From contig DBXQ01000094.1 of NCBI GenBank assembly GCA_002309955.1, positions 1 to 18,066 of the forward strand: a stretch of DNA of 18,066 nucleotides. Direction: 5' to 3'. Shown here piece after piece: positions 6,809 through 14,621 of this stretch; positions within the stretch are counted from its first letter, which is position 1, and the number at the start of each line of letters is the position of its first letter. The translations under genes and the position numbers were made by a program. Below the pieces are notes generated by a model. That model was not told the origin of the DNA. It worked only from the letters and a program-made list of their open reading frames with translations, and did no database searches. The DNA comes from Bacteroidales bacterium UBA1208. Lineage in GTDB: Bacteria > Bacteroidota > Bacteroidia > Bacteroidales > P3.

Positions 6809-8265
6809 CACAGAAAGAACTTGAATCCTATCTTTGGGGTGCCGCCACCTATCTTCGCGGATTTATTGACGCCGGCGACTACAAGCAGTATATCTTCCCC
6901 TTGCTTTTCTACAAGCGTATCTGTGATGTCTATGACGAGGAATATGAGGAAGCCCTTGCCGAAAGTGACAACGACCGTGAATATGCTGCTTTTGACGAAA
7001 ACCACCGTTTCAAGGTACCTACTGAAGCCCATTGGAATCATGTCCGGCAGGTGACTGTGAACGTCGGCAAAGCCATCAACGACGCATTGAACGCCATACA
7101 AAAGGTCAACAACCAGCAACTACAAGGCATCTTCGGTGATGCTGATTGGACCAACAAAGAGCGTCTGTCCGACAGCCTGCTGTGTCAACTGATTGAACAT
7201 TTCTCCTCCCGTAACCTCAATATCAAGAATGTGCCCAATGATGAGTTGGGCAACGCTTACGAGTTTCTCATAAAGAAATTTGCCGACGACAGCGGCCATA
7301 CCGCCGCCGAGTTCTACACCAACCGTACTGTGGTACGACTGATGACGCTGATTGCCGACCCCAAAGAGGGTGAGAGCATCTACGACCCCACCTGCGGTAG
7401 CGGTGGAATGCTACTCAACTGCGCTATGATGCTCAAAGACCAAGGGAAAGAATACCGCACCTTGCGTCTTTACGGTCAAGAAATCAACCTTATCACTTCT
7501 GGTATTGCCCGCATGAACATGCTGCTGCATGGCTTTGAGGAGTTCAATATTGTTCGAGGAAATACACTTAGCAATCCGCTCTTTATGAAGTACGACCAGC
7601 TGCAGCAGTTCGACATCGTACTGGCCAATCCGCCATACTCCATCAAGAGCTGGGACCAGGCAGCCTTCACCAACGACCCCTACGGACGTAATATCTGGGG
7701 CACCCCACCGCAAGGCTGTGCCGACTATGCCTTCCAGCAGCATATAATGAAGAGCCTCAAGCCCGACACCGGACGTTGTGTGGTGTTGTGGCCTCATGGC
7801 ATCCTGTTTCGTGATGCCGAGCGCGAGATGCGTCGCAAGATGATAGAGAGCGACTGCGTCGACTGTGTCATCGGCCTGGGGCCCAACCTTTTCTACAACT
7901 CCCCGATGGAGGCGTGCCTGTTGATATGCCGTATGCAGAAGCCCGCCAACCGCCGAGGCAAGATACTTTTCATTAACGCCGTCGATGAGGTGAAGCGCGA
8001 CAAGACCATCAGCACGCTCGAACCGCAGCATATCGACAAGATTTTCAAGGCATATAAGGAATACAGAAACATTGAGGGTTTTGCCAAAGTGGTTTCCAAC
8101 AAACAGATACTCGACAATGGAGCCACACTGAACATCTCCCAATATGTTTCTCGGTTGGAGGTGAAAAGCAACAAGTCCACACTATCGCTACCCGACTTGC
8201 TGAATGAGTGGGAACGGAATAGAATGGAGTTATATGACAGAATCAACGAAATATTAAACAATTAA
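6805..8265 (+). CDS. hsdM: Type I DNA methyltransferase subunit M2 (NPPY, predicted m4C)
   Basis: This 486-residue second M subunit is strongly similar to M1 along its whole length (for example YIFPLLFYKRICDVYDEEYEEAL against YIFPLLFFKRISDVYDEEYNEAL), so it arose by duplication. Motif I is DPTCGSGG (Asp194) and motif IV is NPPY (275-278). In the published heterodimeric type I systems (Morgan and colleagues, 2016) the NPPF subunit makes m6A and the NPPY subunit makes m4C, each bound to one half of HsdS. This pair fits that rule, so I infer an M1-M2-S enzyme modifying adenine on one strand and cytosine on the other. It shows no frameshift or missing motif. It is followed by a 69-bp gap that holds the promoter and repeat of the AbiE pair. 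Confidence 0.94.
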   Translation: MTQKELESYLWGAATYLRGFIDAGDYKQYIFPLLFYKRICDVYDEEYEEALAESDNDREYAAFDENHRFKVPTEAHWNHVRQVTVNVGKAINDALNAIQKVNNQQLQGIFGDADWTNKERLSDSLLCQLIEHFSSRNLNIKNVPNDELGNAYEFLIKKFADDSGHTAAEFYTNRTVVRLMTLIADPKEGESIYDPTCGSGGMLLNCAMMLKDQGKEYRTLRLYGQEINLITSGIARMNMLLHGFEEFNIVRGNTLSNPLFMKYDQLQQFDIVLANPPYSIKSWDQAAFTNDPYGRNIWGTPPQGCADYAFQQHIMKSLKPDTGRCVVLWPHGILFRDAEREMRRKMIESDCVDCVIGLGPNLFYNSPMEACLLICRMQKPANRRGKILFINAVDEVKRDKTISTLEPQHIDKIFKAYKEYRNIEGFAKVVSNKQILDNGATLNISQYVSRLEVKSNKSTLSLPDLLNEWERNRMELYDRINEILNN

Positions 8266-8271
8266 ACATCC

Positions 8272-8310
8272 AATTATCTGCAATTATTTTGATATATTGC
8301 CAATAATTTG
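8272..8310. repeat. AbiE-flanking 39-bp repeat, left copy (candidate operator)
   Basis: The copy consists of AATTATCTGCAAT, 11 variable bases, then ATTGCCAATAATTTG. The same two blocks with the same 11-bp spacing occur at 9054-9092. This copy overlaps the promoter of the antitoxin gene, where an AbiEi autoregulator would bind. It also contains the inverted pair AATTATT / AATAATT, and CAATTAT is repeated in tandem at 8271 and 8281. Confidence 0.75.
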
Positions 8311-8319
8311 TATCTTTGC
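8288..8319 (+). promoter_or_regulatory. Bacteroidales-type promoter of the AbiE pair
   Basis: A -33 element TTTG (8288-8291) is followed after 19 bp by a -7 element TATCTTTG (8311-8318). This fits the Bacteroidales consensus TTTG, 19-21 bp, TAnnTTTG for the primary sigma factor. The antitoxin ATG lies at 8335, which gives a very short leader. The promoter overlaps the left 39-bp repeat, so self-repression by the antitoxin is plausible. It would let abiEi-abiEii, and perhaps hsdS and downstream genes, be expressed apart from the hsdM genes. Confidence 0.8.
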
Positions 8320-8334
8320 AGTCAAAATGTTTTT

Positions 8335-9075
8335 ATGAAGACAATGCAGAATAATAGTGATTTTATAGAATATTTCAAGTCTTTCGACACTTTTACAACT
8401 GCCGATATTACTTCTTATTTTAGAAAAAAAGAGCCGGATTTAAAGCAAACGACAATTAATTGGAGGGTATATGCATTGGTCAACGACCAAATAATTTCAC
8501 GTGTTTCAAAAGGAATTTTTAGAGTAACCTGTGAAAAGAGATATATACCTCAATTGGATAAAAGTTTGCTTCAAACAGCTCAAAAAATTGGGAAGCAGTT
8601 CCCATTTATTGATTTTTGTGTGTGGGATACGTCTGTCATAAACTCTTTTGCGCAGCATTTGTCAAATCAAACCTTTTATATCATTGAGGTCGAAAAAGAT
8701 GCAGCAGAATCGGTTTTTCATTATCTACAAGAAAAGTCAAATAACATATACTACAATCCTACACAAGACATCATTGACAACTACCTGTTTCTTCATACGG
8801 GAAAACCTTATGTTGTCAAACATCTTTTAACAGAGTCTCCTACAATAGAGGAAAACAGAATCAAGGTATCTTCTTTGGAAAAAATACTGGTCGATATTTA
8901 TTGCGATAAAACATTGTTTGGACAATATCAAGGTAACGAAATGAAAACACTCTACAGAAACTGCCTTGAGAACTATTCGGTCAATAAAACAAAACTGCTA
9001 CGTTACGCATCAAGACGGGGAAAAGCATCAGAAATAGAATATTTTATCAATCAAATTATCTGCAATAAACACTAA
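8335..9075 (+). CDS. AbiEi-like antitoxin / transcriptional regulator
   Basis: This 246-residue protein has an N-terminal winged-helix-like segment (about 5-65: FTTADITSYFRKKEPDLKQTTINWRVYALVNDQIISRVSKGIFRV) and a C-terminal domain typical of type IV AbiEi-like antitoxins (NSFAQHLSNQTFYIIEVEKDAAESVFHYL, then SSLEKILVDIYCDKT). It pairs with the AbiEii nucleotidyltransferase gene that follows after 23 bp. Such antitoxins neutralise the toxin and repress their own operon by binding repeats at the promoter. The frame opens at TTG 8308, but that would lie inside the -7 region, so ATG 8335 is the start. The gene is clearly AT-richer than hsdM, which suggests separate acquisition. Confidence 0.82.
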   Translation: MKTMQNNSDFIEYFKSFDTFTTADITSYFRKKEPDLKQTTINWRVYALVNDQIISRVSKGIFRVTCEKRYIPQLDKSLLQTAQKIGKQFPFIDFCVWDTSVINSFAQHLSNQTFYIIEVEKDAAESVFHYLQEKSNNIYYNPTQDIIDNYLFLHTGKPYVVKHLLTESPTIEENRIKVSSLEKILVDIYCDKTLFGQYQGNEMKTLYRNCLENYSVNKTKLLRYASRRGKASEIEYFINQIICNKH

Positions 9076-9092
9076 TTATTGCCAAAAATTTG
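9054..9092. repeat. AbiE-flanking 39-bp repeat, right copy
   Basis: This repeats the blocks at 8272: AATTATCTGCAAT is identical, and ATTGCCAAAAATTTG differs by one base from the left copy, with the same 11-bp spacing. It covers the last codons of the antitoxin gene and the gap before the toxin start. The TATCTTTG promoter element found after the left copy is absent here. Confidence 0.75.
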
Positions 9093-9098
9093 CATACC

Positions 9099-10169
9099 AT
9101 GATAGACATTGAACGCATCAATCAGGAGTGGATAGAATCTGTTTCTAATGCCAATAGAAAAGCCGACAAGATCTTTGTGGAAAAGGTCATTCGTGCATTT
9201 CTCTTATTGGAAGGACTGTCTACGACTAACATCCCCTTTGTTTTTAAGGGTGGTACCTCGCTGATGCTGTTGACCAATTCCAGCCGTCGTCTATCTGTGG
9301 ATATCGACATTATTATTCCCGAATCAATAGACGATCTTGACATAATATTGGAGCATATTGCCCTGTCGCAGAGATTTATCCGAGTCGAGCCACAAGAAAG
9401 AAATCCTTACACACTTGTTCCCAAAAAGCATTATAAGTTTTTTTATAATCCCATCCATAGAACATCGCAGGAAGAAGAATATATCCTGTTGGATGTTTTA
9501 TTCGAGCAGATACCTTATTCAAATATCTCGAGAAAGGCAATCGTTTCAAAGTTTATCCCCACTATTAATCCTCTGGTAGAGGTTTCTGTTCCAAGTGCTG
9601 AGGATCTGCTTGGGGATAAACTAACTGCATTTGCTCCCAATACAACAGGCATACCCTACTATAAGCATGACAATAGTATGAGTATGGAAATTATCAAACA
9701 GCTATATGATATTGGATGTTTGTTTGATATCAGCAGCAATGTGGCTGTGATTAGAGGAACATTTGAACGAGTGGCCCAAGCAGAGATATCTTATCGAGGC
9801 GGGGCAATGACCAACCACGATGTTTTGGAAGACATTTTCCAAACATCACTATGCCTTAGTTCTCGTGGCGCTATCGGCAGTGGTAATTTTGACGAGTTGC
9901 AGGACGGTATCAAAAGAGTAAAAAGTTTTATATTCTCAGAGCCGTATCATATTGAGAATGCAATTGTATCTGCCTCCAAGGCGGCCTACTTGGCCACTTT
10001 GATTTCAACGAATGTAGAGAAAATGGAGAAGTACACCGACCCAATGCAAGTGAAAGATTGGTCGATTGCCGACCCTGAATACAACAAACTTAATAGACTA
10101 AAGAAAACCAATACGGAGGCGTTCTTCTATTGGTATAAAGCAATTGAGAACCGAGAACGAATGGCATAA
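9099..10169 (+). CDS. AbiEii-type nucleotidyltransferase toxin
   Basis: This 356-residue protein of the DUF1814 / AbiEii-AbiGii family belongs to the polymerase-beta-like nucleotidyltransferases. Motif I is FVFKGGTSLMLL (Gly51-Gly52-Thr-Ser54) and motif II is SVDIDI with metal-binding Asp68 and Asp70. The later SAEDLLGDKLTAFAPNTTG carries the conserved DK-x-x-A segment. Family members are bacteriostatic toxins; MenT relatives modify tRNA 3' ends. All core residues are present, so it looks active. The start is ATG 9099 and not the upstream TTG 9090, because MIDIERINQEWIE is the family-like start. It lies between hsdM2 and hsdS, so it shares the R-M operon, and abortive defence is the expected role. 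Confidence 0.88.
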   Translation: MIDIERINQEWIESVSNANRKADKIFVEKVIRAFLLLEGLSTTNIPFVFKGGTSLMLLTNSSRRLSVDIDIIIPESIDDLDIILEHIALSQRFIRVEPQERNPYTLVPKKHYKFFYNPIHRTSQEEEYILLDVLFEQIPYSNISRKAIVSKFIPTINPLVEVSVPSAEDLLGDKLTAFAPNTTGIPYYKHDNSMSMEIIKQLYDIGCLFDISSNVAVIRGTFERVAQAEISYRGGAMTNHDVLEDIFQTSLCLSSRGAIGSGNFDELQDGIKRVKSFIFSEPYHIENAIVSASKAAYLATLISTNVEKMEKYTDPMQVKDWSIADPEYNKLNRLKKTNTEAFFYWYKAIENRERMA

Positions 10170-10208
10170 TAATTATCGAATAGGAACTATATCTTGATAG
10201 GACATACA

Positions 10209-11321
10209 ATGAACGATATCACCATAGATAAAACTGGATGGAAGAAATACCGGTTTGATGAGGTCTGCCGGCAGGTAAACGAGGCCACCAAAGACCCTGC
10301 TGCAGAAGACTTGGACCATGTGATTGGCCTTGAACATATCGAGCCGAACAATTTGAACATTATCCAATGGGATACTTTGGAAAAAGAGACTACTTTTACC
10401 CGCAAGTTTAAGAAAGGGCAAGTTCTCTTTGGTCGTCGCCGTGCCTATCAGCGGAAGGTGGCTTATGCCGAGTTTGATGGTATATGTTCAGGTGATATTC
10501 TTGTGTTTGAAGCCATCGAGAAAGTGATGCTGCCCGAGCTGTTGCCGTTCCTGATACAGAGTGACGGCTTCTTCCAAAAAGCGTTAGAGACCTCCGCAGG
10601 TTCATTGTCCCCACGCACCAAATTTAAAGAACTTGCCGATTACGAATTCCTCCTCCCACCCAAACCCGAGCAGAAACGTTTAGCCGCCCTCCTCTGGGCC
10701 GCCGACGAGATGATTGAAAAAGAGAAAAAGACTTTGGCAACGGGAGAGAATCAATTGGAAACCGAGATTGCCGAAACTTTGGGACAATGCAAAGATGGAC
10801 ACTATGAGTCTTTTGATCGACAACTAGTTGAAGTGGCCAAAGTGATAACAAAAGAGAAGTTCGATGTAGGTAAATTGGATACAGAACAATACCATCTTTA
10901 TGGTAAATACCCAATTATTGATCAAAGCAAAACACATATTGCTGGACACTCTGATTACGCGGAATTTGTATATAATGGGAATCTTCCTGTTTTAGTTTTT
11001 GGAGATCACACAACGATTGTTAAGTACATTGATTTCCCATTTATTCTTGGAGCAGATGGTACAAAAATCATCCGAGCAAATGAGAATAAAGTATTTACAA
11101 AATATTTATACTATGCTATCAAAAATCTTCACATGATTCCACAAGGTTATAGACGGCATTTCTCTATTTTAAAAGAACATAAGATTCCGTTGTTGCCAAA
11201 AGAAACACAAGCAGAACTCGTTACACGATGGGATAAATTAGAGGAGCTAATATCACATAATAGACAACAAATAGAAGCATCTCAACGGATAAAACAGAAA
11301 TTAATTAATATAATATTCTAG
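10209..11321 (+). CDS. hsdS: Type I specificity subunit HsdS
   Basis: This 370-residue subunit is of normal length with the two-fold HsdS design. Target-recognition domain 1 (TRD1) spans about residues 8-150 and ends in SLSPRTKFKELADYEFLLPPKPEQKRL. Conserved helix 1 covers about 150-197. TRD2 covers about 200-325 and ends in GYRRHFSILKEHKIPLLPKETQAEL. Conserved helix 2 covers 326-370. Each TRD should read one half-site, with M1 and M2 each placed over one half. From about 10,800, at the end of helix 1, base use turns markedly AT-rich, so TRD2 looks like a swapped-in half. ATG 10209 is chosen over TTG 10194 because it has a TAGGA site just upstream. No second hsdS or invertible repeat is present, so inversion-based switching is not supported in this window. 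Confidence 0.93.
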   Translation: MNDITIDKTGWKKYRFDEVCRQVNEATKDPAAEDLDHVIGLEHIEPNNLNIIQWDTLEKETTFTRKFKKGQVLFGRRRAYQRKVAYAEFDGICSGDILVFEAIEKVMLPELLPFLIQSDGFFQKALETSAGSLSPRTKFKELADYEFLLPPKPEQKRLAALLWAADEMIEKEKKTLATGENQLETEIAETLGQCKDGHYESFDRQLVEVAKVITKEKFDVGKLDTEQYHLYGKYPIIDQSKTHIAGHSDYAEFVYNGNLPVLVFGDHTTIVKYIDFPFILGADGTKIIRANENKVFTKYLYYAIKNLHMIPQGYRRHFSILKEHKIPLLPKETQAELVTRWDKLEELISHNRQQIEASQRIKQKLINIIF

Positions 11322-11323
11322 AC

Positions 11324-13000
11324 ATGATAAACGATACAATAGACCCTATTAAATATCCATTATGTAAAGACATTATTGAACGGATTAATAATCAATTCAT
11401 AAATAATGGATGGATAACATTGTACGACGAAACATACGCTTATGCAGTATTAATAAACAATGATAAACTAGAAAAAACAAGATCTTATGACGGTTGGGAG
11501 TTGAACATGAACTATTCGCATCCGACAGTAAATGAATTTGAAGATTCTGTTGGTAGCTATTATCAGTATTACGAAGAAGGTGTTGTACCCATTGTTACAA
11601 TTCAGTCAAAAAAAAGCACGTATAATAAAAGAATTAGATTATCTGACGAATTCATATTATTCTATGATCTTAGAGATGTGCAAAATAATGATGGTATAGA
11701 GTATTTTATCATTGATGAATGTGGAGATGGAGAATGTGTAGCTAAAATCACACCCAATCAAGTGGTCGTGCAAGTAAAATACATAAAAGAGTTTATTGCT
11801 ATTAAAGAAATGTCTTTGTTGATTCAGTTTGAGACTCTAAAATATTCAGAAAAAGCATTAAATGATAATGGTTATACGAGGCAGAATTACCAAGTTTATA
11901 ACACCGATGAGTATGTCTTTGGATATTCTTTGATGGATGGTGGAGGCCTCACGACAAACAAATCATCTGCATTTATAAGGGGTAAGGTTTGGATAATGCC
12001 CGATAAGAAAAACATTAAAAGACTTTGGAATTACCAAGACAACCGTAAAGAAAACTTCATCATCGGAGTTGATGAAAATGGTGATAATATAGAAATAACA
12101 TGTGATGAGAACCAATTACCAAACTTGTTTACAAGAAAAGGAGAGGAACCATATACACTAACACTTGTTTTCTTTAAAAAAGAGGTTTTGTCAAAATACT
12201 ATGATAATCCAGAAAAATATTCTATTTATGAAGGATACATGTGTGCTCCTGAATGGTGGTTGAGATTTGATAATGACAGAGCCGATAATTATATTGTTGC
12301 TGTATTAGTGGATTTGGGAAAGATTCCTTACAAAGAACAACAACATTGGAAGCATTATAATGTTGTTGCCCCTTCAAACGCCTCCATTAGCGAAACAACA
12401 AAAAAAAGATGGTTTCTAGGAGAACCATGCGATACCAGTAATGCGCCAGATCATTTGTTTAAATTTCAATTAAAAAAAACGAATGATTTATGGAAGTCAA
12501 ATTTTGGTTGGGAATTGTTTAAACCTTTAGCAGAGAAAGACCAGCATCATTTAGAGTCATTACATACTATGATAGAACGAGATAATGATAAAGAATTTGA
12601 CGGTCTAATTCAATCAATAACAAAAATAATAATAGACTCCTTGAATGAAAAAGAAATAACTAACACAACTGACAGTTCAAACAACAATGTGATTTCTTTT
12701 TTAAAAAGCAAGGATTGTTCAGTTCCAAAAGACTTAAAGGGTGGAATTGCAAAATTTGAGGCCTTTTTGATTTCCCTCGGTCAATCAAATTGCGATATTA
12801 TAGCACTATTTAAAGACATTCAAGAATTGAGATCTACAACAGTCGCACACAGAAAGAGCTCAAGTCCAGATAAGAAACAACAAGAGTTATTTGCAAGATT
12901 TGAATTGGATAAATTCTCACAACAAAATGCCTTTAATAAAATACTATTAAGGCTTATTGATAATTTGAAGTTTTTACAATATATCGCAGAAAAAAAGTAA
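11324..13000 (+). CDS. Uncharacterised protein with C-terminal HEPN-like Rx5H motif
   Basis: I do not recognise this 558-residue protein as a named family. The N-terminal two thirds appear beta-rich and acidic, with a Trp-rich patch YMCAPEWWLRFDNDRADNY near residues 305-325. The last third is helical. Near its end ELRSTTVAHRKS carries Arg503 and His509 (R, five residues, H), which matches the R-x4-6-H signature of HEPN ribonucleases; an acidic residue precedes the Arg, as in many of them. The architecture of a large N-terminal sensor plus C-terminal HEPN resembles ApeA-type defence proteins, but homology is not shown. I see no Walker A motif, so it is not PrrC or RloC, although prrC occupies the same hsdS-hsdR slot. 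The gene starts 2 bp after hsdS and is strongly AT-rich. Confidence 0.6.
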   Translation: MINDTIDPIKYPLCKDIIERINNQFINNGWITLYDETYAYAVLINNDKLEKTRSYDGWELNMNYSHPTVNEFEDSVGSYYQYYEEGVVPIVTIQSKKSTYNKRIRLSDEFILFYDLRDVQNNDGIEYFIIDECGDGECVAKITPNQVVVQVKYIKEFIAIKEMSLLIQFETLKYSEKALNDNGYTRQNYQVYNTDEYVFGYSLMDGGGLTTNKSSAFIRGKVWIMPDKKNIKRLWNYQDNRKENFIIGVDENGDNIEITCDENQLPNLFTRKGEEPYTLTLVFFKKEVLSKYYDNPEKYSIYEGYMCAPEWWLRFDNDRADNYIVAVLVDLGKIPYKEQQHWKHYNVVAPSNASISETTKKRWFLGEPCDTSNAPDHLFKFQLKKTNDLWKSNFGWELFKPLAEKDQHHLESLHTMIERDNDKEFDGLIQSITKIIIDSLNEKEITNTTDSSNNNVISFLKSKDCSVPKDLKGGIAKFEAFLISLGQSNCDIIALFKDIQELRSTTVAHRKSSSPDKKQQELFARFELDKFSQQNAFNKILLRLIDNLKFLQYIAEKK

Positions 13001-13002
13001 TC

Positions 13003-13056
13003 ATGTCCTTCAACGAAATAAATGCAGTGAAAAACAACAAACAAAGCAGGAATTAA
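13003..13056 (+). pseudogene. Remnant of the hsdR 5' end
   Basis: The 20 bases ATGTCCTTCAACGAAATAAA are identical to the start of hsdR at 14622-14641, and 29 of the first 33 match by my count. The frame then diverges and stops at 13054-13056, leaving MSFNEINAVKNNKQSRN. Its ATG lies 2 bp after the preceding stop codon, the same distance as between kwaB and the intact hsdR. I read it as the old hsdR start, left behind when the Kiwa-like pair was inserted. A functional leader peptide is an alternative but less likely. Confidence 0.8.
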
Positions 13057-13075
13057 TCAATAAAGTGTATAGAGA

Positions 13076-13660
13076 ATGAAGACAAAAATTGAATTATATA
13101 TTATGTCATTAGGGCTTTTATTTTTCTTGTTAATTATTAAGGCTATCGATATCCCTATTTGTCTTGATTCAAATGCAAGTTTTGTTGGTTGGAGGTATTT
13201 GTACACACATAATATTGCGACTATGGTTTGTACTTTGTGTTTAATTGTTTCCATTATTTGCAGAAAAAGATTCCTTCATAGTTTAAACGGGAACCGTGAC
13301 TTACCCTGTAAGATTGAAACGATTAAAAATGGAAACTATGAATATCTGACTTTTTTAACGACTTACATTATTCCATTGATTTGTTTTGACTTAGGAAGTA
13401 TTAGGGACTGTATCTTATTGGCTGTACTTTTGATATTATTAGGGGTTCTGTTTATTAAAACAAATCTTTACTATCTAAATCCATCTTTAGCACTTATTGG
13501 ATTTAACATTTATATTGCGGATATTAAATATAAAGGATCAACTATCCAAGAAACGATTATTTTAACAAAAACCAAATTGAGAAAAAACGACGAATTCTAC
13601 AAACATGATTTAGAATCCACCGATGTGATATATTGTCAAAAAACGAATGATTCAAAATAA
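13076..13660 (+). CDS. kwaA: Kiwa-like membrane protein KwaA
   Basis: This 194-residue, strongly hydrophobic protein has about four transmembrane segments (approximately residues 7-25, 47-62, 91-106, 111-127, and perhaps a fifth at 132-147) and a charged C-terminal tail of about 45 residues. Its size, membrane layout and position directly before a DUF4868 gene match KwaA, the membrane partner of the Kiwa anti-phage system. There KwaA is thought to sense infection at the inner membrane and to work with KwaB. The assignment rests mostly on the partner gene, since short membrane proteins diverge fast. It starts 19 bp after the hsdR remnant, lies 8 bp before kwaB, and is AT-rich. Confidence 0.72.
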   Translation: MKTKIELYIMSLGLLFFLLIIKAIDIPICLDSNASFVGWRYLYTHNIATMVCTLCLIVSIICRKRFLHSLNGNRDLPCKIETIKNGNYEYLTFLTTYIIPLICFDLGSIRDCILLAVLLILLGVLFIKTNLYYLNPSLALIGFNIYIADIKYKGSTIQETIILTKTKLRKNDEFYKHDLESTDVIYCQKTNDSK

Positions 13661-13668
13661 TACATAAT

Positions 13669-14619
13669 ATGAATAAACAGGAACTAGTGTCAGAAATCAA
13701 TAATTGTACTGCTGATAACAGTGGAATTGAAATTTTTCTTGGATTAAAAACGGGTGATTTGCGTAAGGCTAATTTCCTTGCTGATACCCAACAAGAGATA
13801 AAGGATTTGTTCATTAATCAACTAAATAGTAAGATAGTCGAATCTGATAATGCGGTTATAGATTTTTCGTCTGCTGATGAGCGCGGAAACGTTATCTACC
13901 AATATGACTTGGAGGAAACTCCAGATATGCAAATGTTTAATAGTGCTCTTGATGCAGAGGCGGCAATTCCGTTATTTTCATTTGATGATGATACAATTTC
14001 AAATTTAGCATACTTTCTAATTGTAATAGGAACCGTAGACCATCGACTTGTGATTTACAAACAAATTGCACCGATTAATATTTACAAAAGAAACTCGGGA
14101 TTTTTTGTTAGAAGAGCCGATAATGCGTTTTCTAAAATAGATGAAGATTTCTTAAGAATTATTCCAGGAATAGATCTTTTAAAAATAAATGATGAATTGT
14201 TTATTCTAAATCTAGGTGTTGTTGAGAAATCATTTAATATGTATGATGTGATTGTTAAATCAGCAAATAGACAAATTGAAGTCATTAGTCAATATGATTT
14301 AGTTGAAAATATAGAGTGTTTAACAGACGAGCTGTCAGACGTTTCATTTGCACGTAAACTATCTAGAATAGCAGAACATTCTCCTGTGCTGGGACACGTA
14401 AGCAATCAGAATATTATTGCATTTACACATAATCATCCAGCATTACGAAATGTGTTTAAATATTCTGGTGATAACACACAAATAAAATTGTCTTCAAAAA
14501 AGGCAAAGCGTATATTTTTAAAGCTATTAAACGATGACTATTTGAATTCGGACTTGACAAATATTTATTATGATAGTATGGCAAAAGATACTGTCGAAAA
14601 CGAAATAGAAGAGAATTAG
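13669..14619 (+). CDS. kwaB: Kiwa-like effector KwaB (DUF4868)
   Basis: This 316-residue soluble protein matches the length and layout of the DUF4868 proteins that include KwaB. The characteristic region runs from about residue 100 to 290: LAYFLIVIGTVDHRLVIYKQ, then FFVRRADNAFSKIDEDFLRI, LLKINDELFILNLGVVEKSF, and a C-terminal helical part. In Kiwa, KwaB is described as the DNA-binding partner that stops phage DNA replication or late transcription. It is complete and follows kwaA by 8 bp. It ends 2 bp before the hsdR start, so it should be co-translated with the R-M operon. Its AT-rich base use contrasts sharply with hsdR. Confidence is higher for DUF4868 membership than for an active Kiwa system. 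Confidence 0.8.
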   Translation: MNKQELVSEINNCTADNSGIEIFLGLKTGDLRKANFLADTQQEIKDLFINQLNSKIVESDNAVIDFSSADERGNVIYQYDLEETPDMQMFNSALDAEAAIPLFSFDDDTISNLAYFLIVIGTVDHRLVIYKQIAPINIYKRNSGFFVRRADNAFSKIDEDFLRIIPGIDLLKINDELFILNLGVVEKSFNMYDVIVKSANRQIEVISQYDLVENIECLTDELSDVSFARKLSRIAEHSPVLGHVSNQNIIAFTHNHPALRNVFKYSGDNTQIKLSSKKAKRIFLKLLNDDYLNSDLTNIYYDSMAKDTVENEIEEN

Positions 14620-14621
14620 TT

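Noticed and set aside
7411..8142. Long reverse-strand open frame (243 codons) inside hsdM2
   Set aside because: It is antisense to a gene with full catalytic motifs. Its translation looks like a codon-bias shadow and shows no motif.
10209..11321. Phase-variable hsdS switching by inversion
   Set aside because: There is a single hsdS and no inverted partner copy or invertase. The GC change fits recombination but does not show an active switch.
11324..13000. PrrC or RloC anticodon nuclease
   Set aside because: It has the same position in the operon, but no Walker A or ABC signature is visible in the protein.
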